A DNA stretch of 64,000 nt, taken from Kordia sp. SMS9. Its GTDB lineage: Bacteria > Bacteroidota > Bacteroidia > Flavobacteriales > Flavobacteriaceae. Both the position numbers and the translations under genes were made by a program. The DNA is taken from positions 4,054,001 through 4,118,000 of the forward strand of contig NZ_CP031153.1 of assembly GCF_003352465.1 (NCBI RefSeq), given 5' to 3'. Shown in pieces: positions 42,633-52,538 of the stretch (positions are counted from its first letter, which is position 1; each line of letters opens with the position of its first letter). The notes below the pieces were generated by a model. It did not search any database. It was not told the DNA's origin and saw nothing but the letters and a program-made list of their open reading frames with translations.

Positions 42633-43640
42633 TCAAAAATCTAGAAGCGTTTTCCATTGTTTTTGAACCGTTTCCCAATCAAAGGATTCTGCTTTTTTAC
42701 GTGCGTTTTGTATCAACTGTTGCACCAATTCTGGAGAATTGATCAATGTTTCAATAGCAAAAATCAAGTCATCTTTTGAATTCGGATTGACCAAAATTCC
42801 CTCTTTTCCATCCTGAATTAAATACGGAATTCCACCGACATTTGTAGACACAATCGGCATTCCCAATGCCATGGCTTCTATGAGACTTACAGGTGTATTG
42901 TCAAAATTTGTCGTGTTGATAAAAATATCAAACTCCGTAGAAAGCGCAATCCATTCGTGCTTGGTAAGCTTTCCTGTAAATTGTACATCCACATTTAATT
43001 CATTAGCTAATTGTTGTGTCTTTTCGAAAGAATTGTCTTTTTTCGGTCCCACCATACACAAGGAAGCGGCTATTCCGTGTTGTTTCAAACCGTGCAATAC
43101 TTCCACCGCTAATTGCGGATGGTATATTTCGGCAAACGAACGTACCCATAACAACTTCGCTCCTAGTGTTGAGCGCTCTTTAAAAGGATATGCTTTCAGT
43201 TCTACATTGTTAGGAATATGTTTCAAATTAGAATATCCATACCGCTCAAACACTGTTTTTAAAAACAACGAAGGCGAAATATTTACATGTGCATTCTTAA
43301 AAATGACATCACTTTTAGCTTTGCTGTTTTTCAAACGTTCTTCTAAATTTCCACCATGCAGAATTGGTATATACTTTATTTTCAGAAAAATACACAGCTT
43401 GCTCACATAATATGCATACAGAAAATTTGTGGTGCTATACGTATCAATCAACACGTATTGAAGCTTTTTTCTGTGTTTAAAAACTGTCCAAAGCATGTCC
43501 AGCAATCGCAAGATTTTATGTTGCTTGTTGGAAGTCAAACGAACATCAAAACCTTCTTTTTGGAGCAATTTCCCCAAGGTTTCAATAGTGGTTGCCGTTT
43601 TACCGTGACCAGAAATGATATTTCCAACATAGACAATCAT
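42633..43640 (-). CDS. Glycosyltransferase family 4
   Basis: 335 residues, GT-B fold. The C-terminal half carries the GT1/GT4 nucleotide-sugar motif: FDNTPVSLIEAMALGMPIVST with the E-x7-E-like acid, then IPYLIQDGKEGILV. The N-terminus VYVGNIISGHGKTATTIETL matches the acceptor-side glycine loop. Sugar specificity is not readable. It overlaps the preceding methyltransferase by 4 bases (ATGA type). Confidence 0.91.
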   Translation of the reverse strand: MIVYVGNIISGHGKTATTIETLGKLLQKEGFDVRLTSNKQHKILRLLDMLWTVFKHRKKLQYVLIDTYSTTNFLYAYYVSKLCIFLKIKYIPILHGGNLEERLKNSKAKSDVIFKNAHVNISPSLFLKTVFERYGYSNLKHIPNNVELKAYPFKERSTLGAKLLWVRSFAEIYHPQLAVEVLHGLKQHGIAASLCMVGPKKDNSFEKTQQLANELNVDVQFTGKLTKHEWIALSTEFDIFINTTNFDNTPVSLIEAMALGMPIVSTNVGGIPYLIQDGKEGILVNPNSKDDLIFAIETLINSPELVQQLIQNARKKAESFDWETVQKQWKTLLDF

Positions 43641-44317
43641 GCTTTTTTATGCGCTACAAAAACATCAAACAATGGTAAAATAGGCAAGATTTTCGCCAAA
43701 CTCTTCACTTCATACGTTTCACTCACAATCTTACGAATCGACTGAATTTCAGAATCGTGGTAATCGCCTGTAAAATCTTGTCCAGCTATCTTTCTTCCGA
43801 GTTTATACAAGAAATTCTCCGTTGGTCCAGAAATGATTACTTCTCCTCCATTTTTTAGCAAACTTAAAAATTTTGCCATGTATTTTCGCAATTGTGCATC
43901 GTTCATATGTTCCAACACATCTAGGGCAATTACCGCATCAAAGGTATTTTCTTCTAAATCTTTATCAAACAAATCGCCTTCCATAAACGTTATCGAATCT
44001 GGATAGTTGATGTTTTCTTTGAGTAAGTTTACAGGTCGTAAATCCAAATCCAAACCGATAACTTCATGTGAATTTGATGCCAATTCATACGACATTACAC
44101 CAGTTCCGCAGCCAAAATCTAAAACTTTGAGCGAACCTTTATTTTTTTGTTGCAAATACTTCGCCGCTACTTTGAGTCGTTTCCAAAAAATATAATCAAT
44201 CAATGGGTTTTTATGTGCATATGCAGGCAACGCCGCTTCTGAAAGCACTTCGTCGGTTCCTTGCGCTTTGAGTCTTTTGGTGATTTCTGTTTTAAAAAGT
44301 TTCTTTGTTGCTTTCAT
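43637..44317 (-). CDS. Class I SAM-dependent methyltransferase
   Basis: 226 residues. Motif I LKVLDFGCGTGVMSYELA, the acidic DLDLRP end of strand 2 and DAVIALDVLEHMNDAQLRKYM are canonical. In this locus it probably methylates a sugar or a lipid-linked carrier, but a role in ubiquinone-like chemistry cannot be excluded. It overlaps the following glycosyltransferase gene by 4 bases. Confidence 0.9.
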   Translation of the reverse strand: MKATKKLFKTEITKRLKAQGTDEVLSEAALPAYAHKNPLIDYIFWKRLKVAAKYLQQKNKGSLKVLDFGCGTGVMSYELASNSHEVIGLDLDLRPVNLLKENINYPDSITFMEGDLFDKDLEENTFDAVIALDVLEHMNDAQLRKYMAKFLSLLKNGGEVIISGPTENFLYKLGRKIAGQDFTGDYHDSEIQSIRKIVSETYEVKSLAKILPILPLFDVFVAHKKA

Positions 44318-44355
44318 GATGTGTTAATTCAGGCAAAAATTAAGGGCAATTTCAG

Positions 44356-45948
44356 TTATTTATTTACTTCATACAAACGCCATTTCCCTTTTTTCATGAT
44401 GGTTTTAAATTCGGGTAAATCTATATAAATTAAAACATAATCCACACCATAATCACGTAAAAATTGATTGGAAGCTTTACCTGATAATTTTTTGAATGCT
44501 TTATAATCTGTATACCATTCTAAAAATCGTTTCGGATTTCCTTCAATCAGCATATTTGCACCTTTGCTATCCAATACTACAGAGCGTTGTCCGCCAGAAC
44601 GCCCAACATCAGGAGCAAATAATAGTGCATCTTTTGGCAATTCATTCCGAATAAATGTCAATATTTCATACAAACCCTCATTTTCAGCTCCGCTTTGTAT
44701 GTTTCCTAGCGAAAGTGAATTTGGCAACACACGACGAATTAAATCATTTGAAACGAATGGTATGTTATCAAATGTGGAGTGTTTTGCGAGTACGAGTACG
44801 AGCAGAAAACTTCCAGCTATCATTGGAAAAATACGTTTAAATTGCTGATTTCTATATAAAATATCTATGCTGAAAAGTATCGAAAAGAATGCTGCTAAAA
44901 TCAACAACTTCTGCATGCGAACCAACTGAAAAGACATTCTAATATTCACTTCGAAAAGCTTGTTGAGCATAGCTTCTGCAAAAGCGGCTGCATTTGGCAG
45001 CAAAAACAGTAAAGTGCTAATAATCAGCATGTATTTCATTCGCCGCTTATCTTTTTGAATGCCTTTTCGATACGCTAATACGACAAAAGCAATCACAGCC
45101 AATCCATAAATGAAAAATTTTGGTTTTAGCCATTCTTTCCAAAAAGTGGTCGGATCTGTAAAATATATTGGATACTTTGCTGCAAAAGCTTCTTTGTAAA
45201 GAGTGAGATCATAATCTGCTTTTACAGAAATAGTGTTGGTGTAATTGATAAAAAACGGAAGCATTCCTAGAAAAATAAAGAAAACACAAAGCAGGTTTTT
45301 GGAATTGAAAATAGCCAAAAAACGGTTTTTTTCTAGATATGAATGTGTCATAAGATATCCCAAAAAGATTAAAATTCCACTCAATCCAGTAATTGGATGG
45401 AAATTTAATAAGAATCCTATGGTGAAAGCTGCTAGGAATAGTTTTAATTTCTTTGTAAAATTTACAAATAGAAACGGAAGTGGCAATAAGGCATAGTATA
45501 CTACGCGTGGCATCATAGACCACAAATCTGAAATGCCCCAGTATTCTAATCCTGGAAGCCAAATTGTTCCTCTGAGTAATAAGGATACTACTAAGGAAGC
45601 CCAAAAGTTATTGGTTATTTTGAATAATAAAAAATACAATAATAGCCCAAATAAAATATGACAAATAAACGTAAGAATATTTAGCGCTTGCACATAATCA
45701 CCGTCTGTAAATTTTGCCAAAAAACGCAAGGTTTCTACATAAAACGGCGTATAATATTTTACATTCTCCAAGTCATTGGCAAACGTATCATGCGGAAACA
45801 TTGTTGGATCATCCATTTTCAAACAAATCGGGATGATGTTGTGTAAATCAGAACTTAAATGTGTTTCATTCGCAGAAAGATTCCCAAAATAATACCCAAA
45901 AGCAATACACAAATTTAGTACAATGACAAAAATATGTTTTCGGTTCAT
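44356..45948 (-). CDS. Polytopic membrane protein, possible glycan-assembly protein
   Basis: 530 residues with about ten TM helices. The extracytoplasmic region early in the chain has acidic segments (THLSSDLHNIIP, MFPHDTFANDLENVKYY) reminiscent of GT-C-type membrane glycosyltransferases, though the catalytic Asp pair typical of that fold is not confirmed. The C-terminal 100 residues form a soluble domain (DALLFAPDVGRSGGQRSVV). It may be a glycosyltransferase or a DUF6798-type protein. It overlaps the next gene by 4 bases. Confidence 0.75.
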   Translation of the reverse strand: MNRKHIFVIVLNLCIAFGYYFGNLSANETHLSSDLHNIIPICLKMDDPTMFPHDTFANDLENVKYYTPFYVETLRFLAKFTDGDYVQALNILTFICHILFGLLLYFLLFKITNNFWASLVVSLLLRGTIWLPGLEYWGISDLWSMMPRVVYYALLPLPFLFVNFTKKLKLFLAAFTIGFLLNFHPITGLSGILIFLGYLMTHSYLEKNRFLAIFNSKNLLCVFFIFLGMLPFFINYTNTISVKADYDLTLYKEAFAAKYPIYFTDPTTFWKEWLKPKFFIYGLAVIAFVVLAYRKGIQKDKRRMKYMLIISTLLFLLPNAAAFAEAMLNKLFEVNIRMSFQLVRMQKLLILAAFFSILFSIDILYRNQQFKRIFPMIAGSFLLVLVLAKHSTFDNIPFVSNDLIRRVLPNSLSLGNIQSGAENEGLYEILTFIRNELPKDALLFAPDVGRSGGQRSVVLDSKGANMLIEGNPKRFLEWYTDYKAFKKLSGKASNQFLRDYGVDYVLIYIDLPEFKTIMKKGKWRLYEVNK

Positions 45949-46901
45949 GATACAGATTTTGGAGCTTTTAAGATGTCAAACTGTATGGCTTGTAAGAGCA
46001 ATTGGAAACCAAGAATCAGCGAAACTGTAATCAACATAATCGTTCCTGTTGGCGTTAATTCTCCTAAATTGTAATAATACACCCAATTGTATATTCCGAA
46101 GACGACACCAAAGAGAAACATCGGTAAACCGAATAATAAATATATCGAAGCAATATTAAAATCGTAAATAAAATAGCTTTTTAAGATGCGTTTCCAAAAG
46201 GTTTTTGTCAATTTAGGAATGAAAATAAACGGAATTTTCCAAACGCTCATACTCGATTTTTCATCGCCGTAATGCGCGGGCATTGGCACATCTTTGATTC
46301 TTGCTTCATGAAAATACAATTCTGCAATCAGCGAAGATTCAAAGTAATAATCGCGGTGAATGTTTTTAAAGTCGAGCTTTTTCAACAATTCCACTTTTAC
46401 GGCAAAAAAACCGTTCGTCGGATCAAAATTATTCCAATAACCAGAAGCTGCTTTCACTAGGAACGACAAGCCTAAATTTCCCACTTTGCGCACAAACGGC
46501 ATTTGTCGCAATGCTTTAAAATCTTTAAAACGATTTCCTTTGGCGTATTCTGCTTTTTTAGCAATCAAAGGTTCCAATAAATTGGGGATAAATTTGCTAT
46601 CCATTTGATCGTCGGCATCGACTTTAATCACATACTCCAATTCGAGCTCAATCGCTTTTAAAAAACCATTTTTAGTAGCGCCACCAACACCTGAATTCTT
46701 TTCGTTTCGTACAATCACAATCCGATCGCCTTGTGCTGCTTTCGTTACCAATGCTTCCGGAATGGGTTCTTTACCGCAATCGTCCACAATAATAATTTTG
46801 CTTATATAATCTGGCAATTTTCGCACTACATTTTCAATATGTTTTGCGGCGTTATAATACGGAATAACGACTCCAATAATATGTTCAGCAAAGTGTGTCA
46901 T
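45945..46901 (-). CDS. Glycosyltransferase family 2 with C-terminal TM pair
   Basis: 318 residues. GT-A fold: VVIPYYNAAKHIENVV, IIIVDDCGKEPIP, and the metal-binding VIKVDADDQMD (DXD). Two TM helices near 240-300 anchor it, as in DPM1/GtrB-type enzymes that charge a polyprenyl phosphate or add a sugar to a lipid-linked intermediate. It overlaps both neighbours by 4 bases. Confidence 0.92.
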   Translation of the reverse strand: MTHFAEHIIGVVIPYYNAAKHIENVVRKLPDYISKIIIVDDCGKEPIPEALVTKAAQGDRIVIVRNEKNSGVGGATKNGFLKAIELELEYVIKVDADDQMDSKFIPNLLEPLIAKKAEYAKGNRFKDFKALRQMPFVRKVGNLGLSFLVKAASGYWNNFDPTNGFFAVKVELLKKLDFKNIHRDYYFESSLIAELYFHEARIKDVPMPAHYGDEKSSMSVWKIPFIFIPKLTKTFWKRILKSYFIYDFNIASIYLLFGLPMFLFGVVFGIYNWVYYYNLGELTPTGTIMLITVSLILGFQLLLQAIQFDILKAPKSVS

Positions 46902-48214
46902 ATCTTTTTGTAATATCGAGGGCTTAATAAAGTTGCTGTTGCAAATAAAAACAAGCCCAATATAGCAAAAACAGGTCGGTAAACATACAATTGTTCTCCA
47001 AATAATAAAGTGACCATCATCGCAAATACGAGTCCTCTAAGCGAGATTCCCAAAAATTTGAACCGTATAAAACGTATAGCAAAGTAACTCAACAACCAAC
47101 GTACGTAAAAGAATAATCCGAGCAAACCAACTTCATTGATAAGGGTTAAGTAGATATTATGTGCCGAATAACCGACCAAAATAAAGTTGTTAAATCCTGA
47201 ACCAAAAGGAACTACGTAGACATTCTCCAGTAAATAATCAATGTATCTTAATGATAAGTTTTTCCGTCCCGAACCCAAATCTTCATACAATTGGTCTACA
47301 TCTCCTTCGGCGATCAACGACGGATCTGAAATTTTATTCACCACTCTACCTTCAAAAACATTGGTAACCATCGAAAATATTTCTGAATCATAACTAACGA
47401 GTCCAAAAATGACAATTCCCATCACAATAGATATATAGATAAATTTTCCCGTGGAACGCACAGCCAAATACAATAAAAAGACTAAAATGCCTAAATAACT
47501 AGTCCTAGAACCACTTAAACCCAATCCGATCAATGCAAAAACAATTCCCGCAATCAACAGAATTTTATTAATTCGCAATCCTTTTTGAAGAAATAACCCC
47601 ACAAATGTAATCGCAGAAATCATCGTCACCATTCCTAACACAATCTTGTTGGGTCCTAAGATTCCTGATAAAAATCCTCCATAAGCTCTTCTATCCAATT
47701 CGCTCCATAAATACGCAACGGCTCCAAAATGCTGCATCAACACAATGACAGTAGCAACAATAATTAAAATAATATGTGCATAAATAAAAAATCGCAAGAT
47801 TTTCACATTACGCATCAATATTAAAAAAAACAATGACGAAAAATAAAAAGTCAAAAAGTGATACATGAACAATGTTGTCCGCAAAATCCAAGTCAATCTT
47901 CCGTTCAAATAACTGATGAAAAACGTGAAAATCATCATAAACATACACCATTTCATGAAAATCCACAGGTAATTGGTAAACTTTTGTTGTTGTATAAACC
48001 AAAGCAATACACTTTTATATTGGAAGCTTAAAAATAAAATGAGCAGTCCTAAAAAGTCATACAAACGCAATTCGTTATTTCCCGTAATGCTATAGTTAAA
48101 AACGGCCAAATTGTAGAAATAGGAAAACAGCACGGCTAGCATAGTAAACTTGAGGAAATTTGATTTCCCGAGCTCTTCTATGCGCTTTTCCATGTATGCT
48201 ACTCGTGTTGCCAT
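46898..48214 (-). CDS. O-antigen ligase/polymerase-like membrane protein
   Basis: 438 residues, about twelve TM helices. The large periplasmic loop near residues 285-345 with SGFNNFILVGYSAHNIYLTLINEVGLLG carries the conserved His and Asn of the Wzy_C (O-antigen ligase/polymerase) family. Given the adjacent initiating transferase it is a good candidate repeat-unit polymerase (Wzy) for this locus; ligase is the alternative. Confidence 0.88.
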   Translation of the reverse strand: MATRVAYMEKRIEELGKSNFLKFTMLAVLFSYFYNLAVFNYSITGNNELRLYDFLGLLILFLSFQYKSVLLWFIQQQKFTNYLWIFMKWCMFMMIFTFFISYLNGRLTWILRTTLFMYHFLTFYFSSLFFLILMRNVKILRFFIYAHIILIIVATVIVLMQHFGAVAYLWSELDRRAYGGFLSGILGPNKIVLGMVTMISAITFVGLFLQKGLRINKILLIAGIVFALIGLGLSGSRTSYLGILVFLLYLAVRSTGKFIYISIVMGIVIFGLVSYDSEIFSMVTNVFEGRVVNKISDPSLIAEGDVDQLYEDLGSGRKNLSLRYIDYLLENVYVVPFGSGFNNFILVGYSAHNIYLTLINEVGLLGLFFYVRWLLSYFAIRFIRFKFLGISLRGLVFAMMVTLLFGEQLYVYRPVFAILGLFLFATATLLSPRYYKKI

Positions 48215-49282
48215 TTACAAGGTATTGTAAAAATCGATTAACTGCTGTATAATTGCTTTTTGTGAAAAATTTTCTTGGATATGTGTGTATAAATTTTCCG
48301 CTTTCGCGAGACGTTCGTTTGGATGTTCCATTAAAAAGTGAAGTTTTTCCGCCAATAACACTTCATTTTCTGAAGCCACAAGATAGCCTTTCGTTTCGTC
48401 GGAAACAACTCGGTTGCATTCGCCAACATCGGTGGCAATAACGGCTAATTTATGCAATCCATATTCGAGAAGCGAAATCGGCAAACCTTCTGATTTTGAA
48501 GACAATACTCCAATGTTACATTGATTCAAAATATGCGAAACATCTTCCCTACTTCCATACATAAATATACAATTGCTCAACTCGTGATCGTGAATAAACA
48601 ATTTCAATCGTCTCGAATAATCATCTTCAAAATCTTTTCCTACCAAATGCAGCGTCCAACCATCTTTCACAACCATTTCAAAGGCTTGCAACAAATTAAA
48701 ATGATCTTTCTGCGGGCGTAAATTCGCCAAACATACCATGCGTTTACCGTCCATTCCATGCAGTTTTGTGCTTGCTTTGACCGTTTCGCTTTTCACAGCA
48801 AAATTTGGCAAATACACAATAGTAGAAACGGCTAAATTCTGTGCTGCCCAATCTTTCAATCGCTGATTTACGGAAATCACGCCATTCATTGCATACGAAG
48901 CCATTTTAATCATAAACGCGTTTCGATCTGACAAAAACTCACTGTTTCCATAATGATCATGCCAGACCATTTTAAATTTCGGATACAGCATTTTCGTCAA
49001 AAACACAATAAAAAACGAAGTTGCATGTGCATGTACAATGTTGATTTCGTTTTCTTTAATAAATGCTTTCAATCGCTTTACGGCTGCAAAATCAAACCTA
49101 CGCTTCCGATTCAAAAACAAATACCCAACTTCTTTCGAAACCTGATTCTTCAACACGCCTTCTTTCCGCGTCGTACACAAAAAAGAAGCATCTACTTCTG
49201 TCACCAATGCATTCGCATACGTTACCGCAAGCTTTTCAGCACCGCCAGTTTCGAGTGTATCTATAACTTGAAGGGTTTTCAT
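48215..49282 (-). CDS. Glycosyltransferase family 4
   Basis: 355 residues. N-terminal TLETGGAEKLAVTYANAL is the GT4 acceptor-binding start. KRMVCLANLRPQKDHFNLLQAFEMV and SKSEGLPISLLEYGLHKLAVIATDVGE mark the donor domain with its two Glu. It starts right where the Wzy-like gene ends (no gap). Upstream is a 309-base gap that may hold an internal promoter. Confidence 0.92.
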   Translation of the reverse strand: MKTLQVIDTLETGGAEKLAVTYANALVTEVDASFLCTTRKEGVLKNQVSKEVGYLFLNRKRRFDFAAVKRLKAFIKENEINIVHAHATSFFIVFLTKMLYPKFKMVWHDHYGNSEFLSDRNAFMIKMASYAMNGVISVNQRLKDWAAQNLAVSTIVYLPNFAVKSETVKASTKLHGMDGKRMVCLANLRPQKDHFNLLQAFEMVVKDGWTLHLVGKDFEDDYSRRLKLFIHDHELSNCIFMYGSREDVSHILNQCNIGVLSSKSEGLPISLLEYGLHKLAVIATDVGECNRVVSDETKGYLVASENEVLLAEKLHFLMEHPNERLAKAENLYTHIQENFSQKAIIQQLIDFYNTL

Positions 49283-49359
49283 TTTGTTAGGCTTTGGGTT
49301 TTAAGTTAAATGTAATTTATCATTTAAAATTCTACATTTATACTGTAACTATTTAACTT

Positions 49360-49399
49360 CATTATTCATTATTCATTATTCATTATTCGTTATTCGTTA
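49360..49399. repeat. 7-bp tandem repeat (CATTATT)
   Basis: Four perfect CATTATT units (49360-49387) followed by two CGTTA-type variants. Confidence 0.93.
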
Positions 49400-49472
49400 A
49401 TTTGTTTTTGTACGCTGAGCTTGCTGTTGTTTCTTAAAATTTAACATTTAGTATTTAAAACTTTCGATTTCG

Positions 49473-49534
49473 TAGCTGTTCTCGATACAATTTTTCTTCA
49501 TTTTATTTCGAAAAATTACTCGAACTGACGTTTT
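49473..49534. repeat. Dispersed intergenic repeat, copy A
   Basis: The ends TAGCTGTTCTCGATACAA and ACTCGAACTGACGTTT also occur, in the same order, at 62905-62955. Confidence 0.8.
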
Positions 49535-49591
49535 GAACAATTTATACTTTGAAACTTCTCAATTCAACATTTAACATTTAACATTCAAAAT

Positions 49592-50641
49592 TTATAATTT
49601 ATCATTTATTATAAGATCATGAATTTGCACAAAAAAGCTCGACAAGGTCAAATATTCTTCCCAAAGTTTTCGGTTGGCTTTTTGAATTGCTTCAAACTTT
49701 TCTTGTGTTAGGTTTTTATGAAATTCCAACAAGCGCGCTTCCATTTCGTTTTCTTTTCCCTGCGGAATTCGGATGCAATGCTGCGTCCAATCGATGATTC
49801 CTTCTAGTGGCAACAAACAATCTGTGTCAATCAATACAGGAATTCTTCCCATCGCTAAGGTTTGATAAAAACGTACCGAAAAGTTTCCAGCACCGCGCAA
49901 ATTGAAAATATAATCCGAATCGTTGATGTTTTCGTAAAATTCATACGTAGTTTTATCTGTAGAACGATTTGTCCGGATGCCAGCTCGATAGCGTTGTCTG
50001 TAAATAATATTTGTGGTGATGTTTTTATTTTTCTCTAATCGCTTTAAATATATATACCGCATAAACGGTGCAGCGTACCATTGTTGTGGCTCTAAAAGTG
50101 TTTTTCCTAAGTAAAATTTTAGATTTCTGTAGAGAATCAAACCAATGTCTTTTGCTGCTTTTAACACGTTTGGCGTGGCTTGCCCTACGAAACCAATGAC
50201 AGGTTTTGTTGATTGCACGCGTACTTGATGATTTTCTGGCTCTATATAATGCACTAACGGATCTTTGAAAAATGCAGGAAAAGCAATTTGATTTTTCAGC
50301 TTTTGGCTCTTGTAACCACTATTTCGAAACACATACACGTTTGTATTTGTGGGTTTTACACCTTGATCTCCAGAAACATAACTGAGTACTTTTAAATTCT
50401 TGGCGTGACATTCGTCTATGAAACGTTCTGCTTCTGCTTGTAAATTATGATGTAGGTAATAATTCCATGAAAATGGTAATAAAGCAACATCGGCGTCGTT
50501 CATATCATCCACTAACTGATAATAATTTTTGAGTTCTAAAAACCGATGCTGTTCGTCAAATAGCAACGCATTGATGAGTGGAAATTTTTCCGATTTCGGA
50601 TATTTCGATACTAATTCGATATCTGTATACGCTTTTACCAT
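49592..50641 (-). CDS. Exostosin-family (GT47-like) glycosyltransferase
   Basis: 349 residues. The C-terminal half has FNLRGAGNFSVRFYQTLAMGRIPVLI followed by a proline-containing LLPLEGIIDW, the nucleotide-sugar region of exostosin domains. The N-terminal half is a degenerate GT-B lobe (ADVALLPFSWNYYLHHNL). No TM helix. Sugar unknown; likely adds one residue of the repeat unit. It directly abuts the following GT4 gene. Confidence 0.82.
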   Translation of the reverse strand: MVKAYTDIELVSKYPKSEKFPLINALLFDEQHRFLELKNYYQLVDDMNDADVALLPFSWNYYLHHNLQAEAERFIDECHAKNLKVLSYVSGDQGVKPTNTNVYVFRNSGYKSQKLKNQIAFPAFFKDPLVHYIEPENHQVRVQSTKPVIGFVGQATPNVLKAAKDIGLILYRNLKFYLGKTLLEPQQWYAAPFMRYIYLKRLEKNKNITTNIIYRQRYRAGIRTNRSTDKTTYEFYENINDSDYIFNLRGAGNFSVRFYQTLAMGRIPVLIDTDCLLPLEGIIDWTQHCIRIPQGKENEMEARLLEFHKNLTQEKFEAIQKANRKLWEEYLTLSSFFVQIHDLIINDKL

Positions 50642-51757
50642 TTATAGCAATGATTTTATCTCCGTTTCAAATTTATCAAGCGTGTAGATTCTGCTCCATT
50701 CCATCGCTTTGGTTACTTTTTCTTGATAGTTTTTTGGCGAACTCAACACCTTTTCAATTTCTGCAACAGCAGTTGAAACCGTCGGATCTATCAAAATACC
50801 GCGATTTCCTTCAGCTAACATATACGGAACACAGGAAATTTTGGTGACAATAGGCAAACTTCCCCAAAACATGGCTTCTGCGACTACTTTTGGCCAACCT
50901 TCCGATTTGGATGGAAGCAGCATAAAATGTGCTGTTTTATGCACTTCTTTCACTTCTTCCGCAGTTACATTTCCGTGTAACCTGATACATTTTTCTAATT
51001 GATTTTGAATTATATACGCCTCCAATTCCGTTCGCTTTTCGCCATCCCCAAAAATATCCAAACGTACGTTATAGTTCAATTTTCGAAGTTTCTCTACTAT
51101 TTGAATCGTAAGTAATGGACGTTTCCCAGGTGATAATGAACCTACAAAACTGAATTGAATCACATCATCAAAGGTACGTTTTATAACTTCGCCCTTGTCA
51201 TGATCGCGATAGGTAGCCGTGAAAAAGGGTTTTATATTTTTTGTTTGCTGTTTCCAATTGCCATACACCAAAACGTTCATGTTTTTTGTGAGAAATGTAT
51301 TGGAGAGCATTCTTTTTTGCAGTCGGTAACTTAGCGGTTGCTTACTTTTTGGATCCCAATTTCCTGCATATTTCGCCGTTTTTGTCTTCGATGGAAAGAA
51401 AATTTGAGCCATACAACCGATCAATCCGATGTTTCCAGGACAACGCAAATGAATATGATCTGCTTTCCGCATCGCACCCAAAATTTTAAAAAAGATGAGT
51501 GGCAAAACCAACAATGTTTTCAAGCTTGACTTCAAACTTAGCAAGTCAAACGCAGGAATTGATCTGAAATCGATCTCCTTATGTTTGTACGCAATATCAA
51601 TTGGGCGAATTTCCTTATCTGCCAGTAATGGCGCTACAACCGTTACTTTATCTACATATTTTAGCCACAAGTTCATTTCCTTCACATACGGCGCGTACGC
51701 AAAGTATTCTGCTTCTTTCTGAGCATGTAAGACGTGTGTGACAATTAGGAAATTCAT
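50642..51757 (-). CDS. Glycosyltransferase family 4
   Basis: 371 residues from the ATG at 51757. An in-frame TTG at 51781 is rejected because it would overlap the preceding gene's end. The donor domain has FVGSLSPGKRPLLTIQIVEKL, LHGNVTAEEV and SKSEGWPKVVAEAMFWGSLPIVT with the paired Glu. One base separates it from the upstream FkbM gene. Confidence 0.91.
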   Translation of the reverse strand: MNFLIVTHVLHAQKEAEYFAYAPYVKEMNLWLKYVDKVTVVAPLLADKEIRPIDIAYKHKEIDFRSIPAFDLLSLKSSLKTLLVLPLIFFKILGAMRKADHIHLRCPGNIGLIGCMAQIFFPSKTKTAKYAGNWDPKSKQPLSYRLQKRMLSNTFLTKNMNVLVYGNWKQQTKNIKPFFTATYRDHDKGEVIKRTFDDVIQFSFVGSLSPGKRPLLTIQIVEKLRKLNYNVRLDIFGDGEKRTELEAYIIQNQLEKCIRLHGNVTAEEVKEVHKTAHFMLLPSKSEGWPKVVAEAMFWGSLPIVTKISCVPYMLAEGNRGILIDPTVSTAVAEIEKVLSSPKNYQEKVTKAMEWSRIYTLDKFETEIKSLL

Positions 51758-51758
51758 A

Positions 51759-52538
51759 TTACGCAACGCTAGTTCCTGCAAAGGTTATGACTTCACCATC
51801 TTTGTAAAAAACGGTTTTGTATGGATAGTTTTTTTCTTTAAAAAATGCTTCTATTTTTTTATAGGTTTGTTCATCATTTACCCAATGATAACTGGCAATT
51901 GCGAAGTTTGGCTTGAATTTTTCCAAGACTTCTACCAAACCATCCATCGCTTCAATTTCTGCGCCTTCAATGTCCATTTTGATGAAATCTAAACGATCTA
52001 AATTTTCTCTTTTCTGGAAAGCATCAATCGTAATGGCGTCTTTTAAAATGGCGTTGGCGTTTTCAGGTTTGTAATGAATGGACGAAGAAACTGAGCCTGC
52101 TTCAAAGAATTCGAGTTTGGTATTTTCATTCCAAATTAATTCTTCTTGAATGTGTATGTTTTCAACTCCAGCATTTAGAGAAATATTTGCTTCCATTTCT
52201 GCAATATTGATCTTGTCGGGTTCAAAGGCAAATACTTTTCCGCCAACACCTACTTTTTTTCCATAGTAAATGGACAAATTTGCATGATTGGCGCCAGCAT
52301 CTATGACAACATCATCTTTTTTTACAGTATAAAACGTTTCGTATCTGCTGATATCCTTGACTACATAATACATTGGAAGTTTGGTAATGACTTCAATATT
52401 GCCTGAAAACGCAGCACTATAATGACCGTTTTTACGCTTGAATTTTTCCTTTCGCACTTGATTAAAATACACTTCTTTCAGTGATTCTTTCAAGCCATTC
52501 GTAGGCAAAATTTTATATATATTTTTGAGAAAACTCAT
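51759..52538 (-). CDS. FkbM-family methyltransferase
   Basis: 259 residues. The FkbM signature appears as VVIDAGANHANLSIYYG (motif I), VFAFEPDKINIAEM, FIKMDIEGAEIEAMDGL and a final Ser/Tyr-His strand ASYHW. These enzymes O-methylate sugars. Overlaps the next gene by 4 bases. A second, distinct FkbM gene lies 1 kb upstream. Confidence 0.92.
   Translation of the reverse strand: MSFLKNIYKILPTNGLKESLKEVYFNQVRKEKFKRKNGHYSAAFSGNIEVITKLPMYYVVKDISRYETFYTVKKDDVVIDAGANHANLSIYYGKKVGVGGKVFAFEPDKINIAEMEANISLNAGVENIHIQEELIWNENTKLEFFEAGSVSSSIHYKPENANAILKDAITIDAFQKRENLDRLDFIKMDIEGAEIEAMDGLVEVLEKFKPNFAIASYHWVNDEQTYKKIEAFFKEKNYPYKTVFYKDGEVITFAGTSVA

Larger units (their letters stand above)
49283..49591. other. 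Repeat-rich intergenic region within the polysaccharide locus
   Basis: No gene is seen. It holds a 7-bp tandem repeat (49360-49399), one copy of the dispersed element (49473-49534) and AT-rich ATTTAACATT-type repeats near 49565-49590. It is the largest break in the minus-strand locus and may split it into two transcripts. Confidence 0.6.

Noticed and set aside
42871..43410. 179-codon plus-strand frame opposite a glycosyltransferase gene
   Set aside because: Antisense to a GT4 gene with clear motifs, and the translation has no recognisable domain or signal.
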